This document shows, piece by piece, positions 63,601 to 64,000 of a DNA stretch of 64,000 nucleotides. Source of the DNA: Amaranthus tricolor (lineage: Eukaryota; Streptophyta; Magnoliopsida; Caryophyllales; Amaranthaceae). Position 1 is the stretch's first letter. The number at the start of each line of letters is the position of its first letter. The DNA lies in NCBI RefSeq assembly GCF_026212465.1, contig NC_080056.1, positions 18,112,336 to 18,176,335 of the forward strand. The letters are read 5' to 3'. Both the position numbers and the translations under genes were made by a program. The notes under the pieces were generated by a model. The model did not search any database. It saw nothing but the letters and a program-made list of their open reading frames with translations, and was not told where the DNA came from.

Positions 63601-64000
63601 TTGAATACCATGGTCTAATTAATGATTTATAAGAACATAAAAGTTGTATTCCCTTATCTCTCTAGGATCGTTTGTTGAATACCCAAAACTTTTATAATCC
63701 ATAACCTAACTACCTCCCCCTAGACCTCATGACCATGACATAATCCTCAAAGAAGGTACCAAGCCCATCTACGTCAAACCATACCAATACCCATATATTC
63801 AAAAAACTGAGATTGAAAACATTGTCACTAACATGCTCAAGGAAGGAATCATTCATCCTTAAGCTAGCCCATTCTCTAGTCCCTTTATCTAGGTCGGGAA
63901 GAAAGGTGGATCATGGAGATTTTGTGTTTGATTATCGAGCACTTAATAGCAATTGTTCCAATAATTATTCAATTCCAGTCATTAATGAGCTCCTCGACGA
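54678..64000 (+). CDS. ABCB28: Half-size ABC transporter, ABCB28/NAP8-like, 5' five exons (continues past right edge)
   Basis: Exons read: 54678-55026, 58662-58849, 59743-59766, 60721-60822, 61173-61263 (251 codons plus one base). Introns are GT-AG except intron 4, which is GC-AG. Residues 1-60 are Ser/Thr/Arg-rich and acid-poor at first, like an organelle transit peptide. TM1 is about 95-115. Exon 2 gives GRFFEVLSGARPEPLWRILS and a second membrane span. Exons 3-5 give EFFDRYKVGELTGLLTSDLG and FGTIGILFTLSPQLAPILGL, matching the transmembrane domain of Arabidopsis ABCB28 as I recall it. The ATP-binding domain must lie beyond 64000. Substrate unknown; organelle-membrane location inferred from the N-terminus. 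Confidence 0.85.
56016..56266. mobile_element. Stowaway-like MITE in intron 1 of the ABCB28-like gene
   Basis: 251 bp; ends CTCCCTC and GAGGGAG with longer imperfect pairing (CCAATTAAGC.TAAGTGTTC versus GAACTAATTAGGACACA). TA on both sides (56014-56015, 56267-56268). Confidence 0.8.
57562..57966. repeat. Diverged tandem duplication (about 222-bp period) in intron 1 of the ABCB28-like gene
   Basis: 57562 onward (GCAACATGGCTGAGTGACAT, then TTGACTTTAAAG) is repeated from 57784 (GCAACAACTGAGTGACTTTG). Further matches include TTTATGA(A/C)ATTG and ACTTAA..TTTTATT. Non-coding. Confidence 0.7.
62390..62990 (-). pseudogene. Ty3-type gag fragment, broken
   Basis: The minus-strand frame from about 62990 includes VERLGKKQEMIERLLNNLYE (coiled-coil-like), then a TGA at 62706-62708. 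Then comes MPIFNGEDLNWWILKAEKYF, followed by LERKDLLLYKWEDGRIP, the typical Ty3 capsid words. A further stop follows near 62520. The first 5' bases lie just after a tRNA-Met primer site. Confidence 0.75.
63025..63036 (-). promoter_or_regulatory. Primer-binding site (tRNA-Met) of the minus-strand Ty3 fragment
   Basis: The minus strand reads TGGTATCAGAGC, the perfect consensus, directly between the gag and LTR-like sequence. Confidence 0.85.
63038..63580 (-). repeat. Probable 5' LTR of the minus-strand Ty3 fragment
   Basis: Begins TGTAATGTACTGG on the plus strand, next to the primer site. It contains a minus-strand TTTATATACCC (about 63184-63194) suitable as TATA box. The right limit is a guess because no second LTR is visible. 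Confidence 0.5.
63727..64000 (+). pseudogene. Ty3 reverse transcriptase N-terminal part, broken, runs off the edge
   Basis: The plus frame reads LPPPRPHDHDIILKEGTKP, then KPYQYPYIQKTEIENIVTNM and LKEGIIHP, then a TAA near 63858, ASPFSSPFI, a TAG near 63890, and GGSWRFCV, followed by one extra base before DYRALN...IPVINELLDE. These are the conserved first RT blocks of Ty3 elements. At least two stops and one frame change. Confidence 0.85.

Larger units (their letters stand above)
62160..64000. mobile_element. Ty3 retrotransposon fragments inside intron 5 of the ABCB28-like gene
   Basis: Two pieces in opposite orientations: gag plus primer site plus LTR-like DNA on the minus strand (about 62390-63580), and the start of a reverse transcriptase on the plus strand (63727 to the edge). 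They are probably separate insertions or a rearranged one. The left limit is uncertain. Confidence 0.65.

Overview
The window is nuclear DNA from a flowering plant, almost certainly a eudicot. It holds two intron-rich plant genes embedded in layers of plant-type transposable elements (Sirevirus-type Copia, CACTA, Athila-like Ty3, Cassandra-type TRIM, MULE, hAT, Stowaway-like MITEs). I cannot name the species from sequence alone. All boundaries below were read by eye from LTR/TIR pairing, target-site duplications (TSDs), primer sites, splice signals and translated motifs; no database was searched.

Layout. 1-4816: 5' part of a decayed CACTA (En/Spm) element on the minus strand, entering from the left edge. 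4817-5235: spacer that looks like a hAT-type end. 5241-26535: outer Sirevirus-like Copia element (plus strand, TSD AAAAG on both sides) with gag, pol and an envelope-like gene, all broken. 13527-24581: a second, minus-strand Sirevirus-like element nested inside its 3' non-coding region, also with gag, pol and env-like genes. 26541-31141: Athila-like Ty3 remnant with a 1.5-kb LTR. 31330-39912 (minus): an apparently intact 11-exon gene for a KAT1-type inward-rectifying K+ channel (709 aa deduced). 40106-43830: MITE, Cassandra-type TRIM with 5S-rRNA-like LTRs, AT-rich spacer. 43831-48745: a Mutator-like element with about 100-bp TIRs, holding a truncated MULE transposase (plus) and a complete-looking 632-aa plant-mobile-domain gene (minus). 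49239-49488: MITE. 50158-50530: stray CACTA-type 170-bp repeats. 50571-54298: hAT element with broken transposase. 54678 to beyond 64000 (plus): 5' part of a gene for a plastid-type half-size ABC transporter (ABCB28/NAP8-like); its fifth intron is occupied by Ty3 fragments.

How it fits together. The only genes likely to serve the plant are the K+ channel (guard-cell type K+ uptake in the family) and the ABC transporter. They are transcribed divergently and lie about 14.8 kb apart; all recognisable coding sequence between them belongs to transposons. Transposons also press on both genes: an Athila LTR ends about 190 bp after the channel stop codon, MITEs fill channel introns 1 and 10, and a hAT element ends about 380 bp before the ABC transporter start. 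The strongest items for a second look are the MULE whose own transposase is truncated while it carries an open plant-mobile-domain gene overlapping it in antisense, the LTR pair that records growth of an (AT)n tract from about 8 to about 134 units, and the poly-asparagine tract in the K+ channel.
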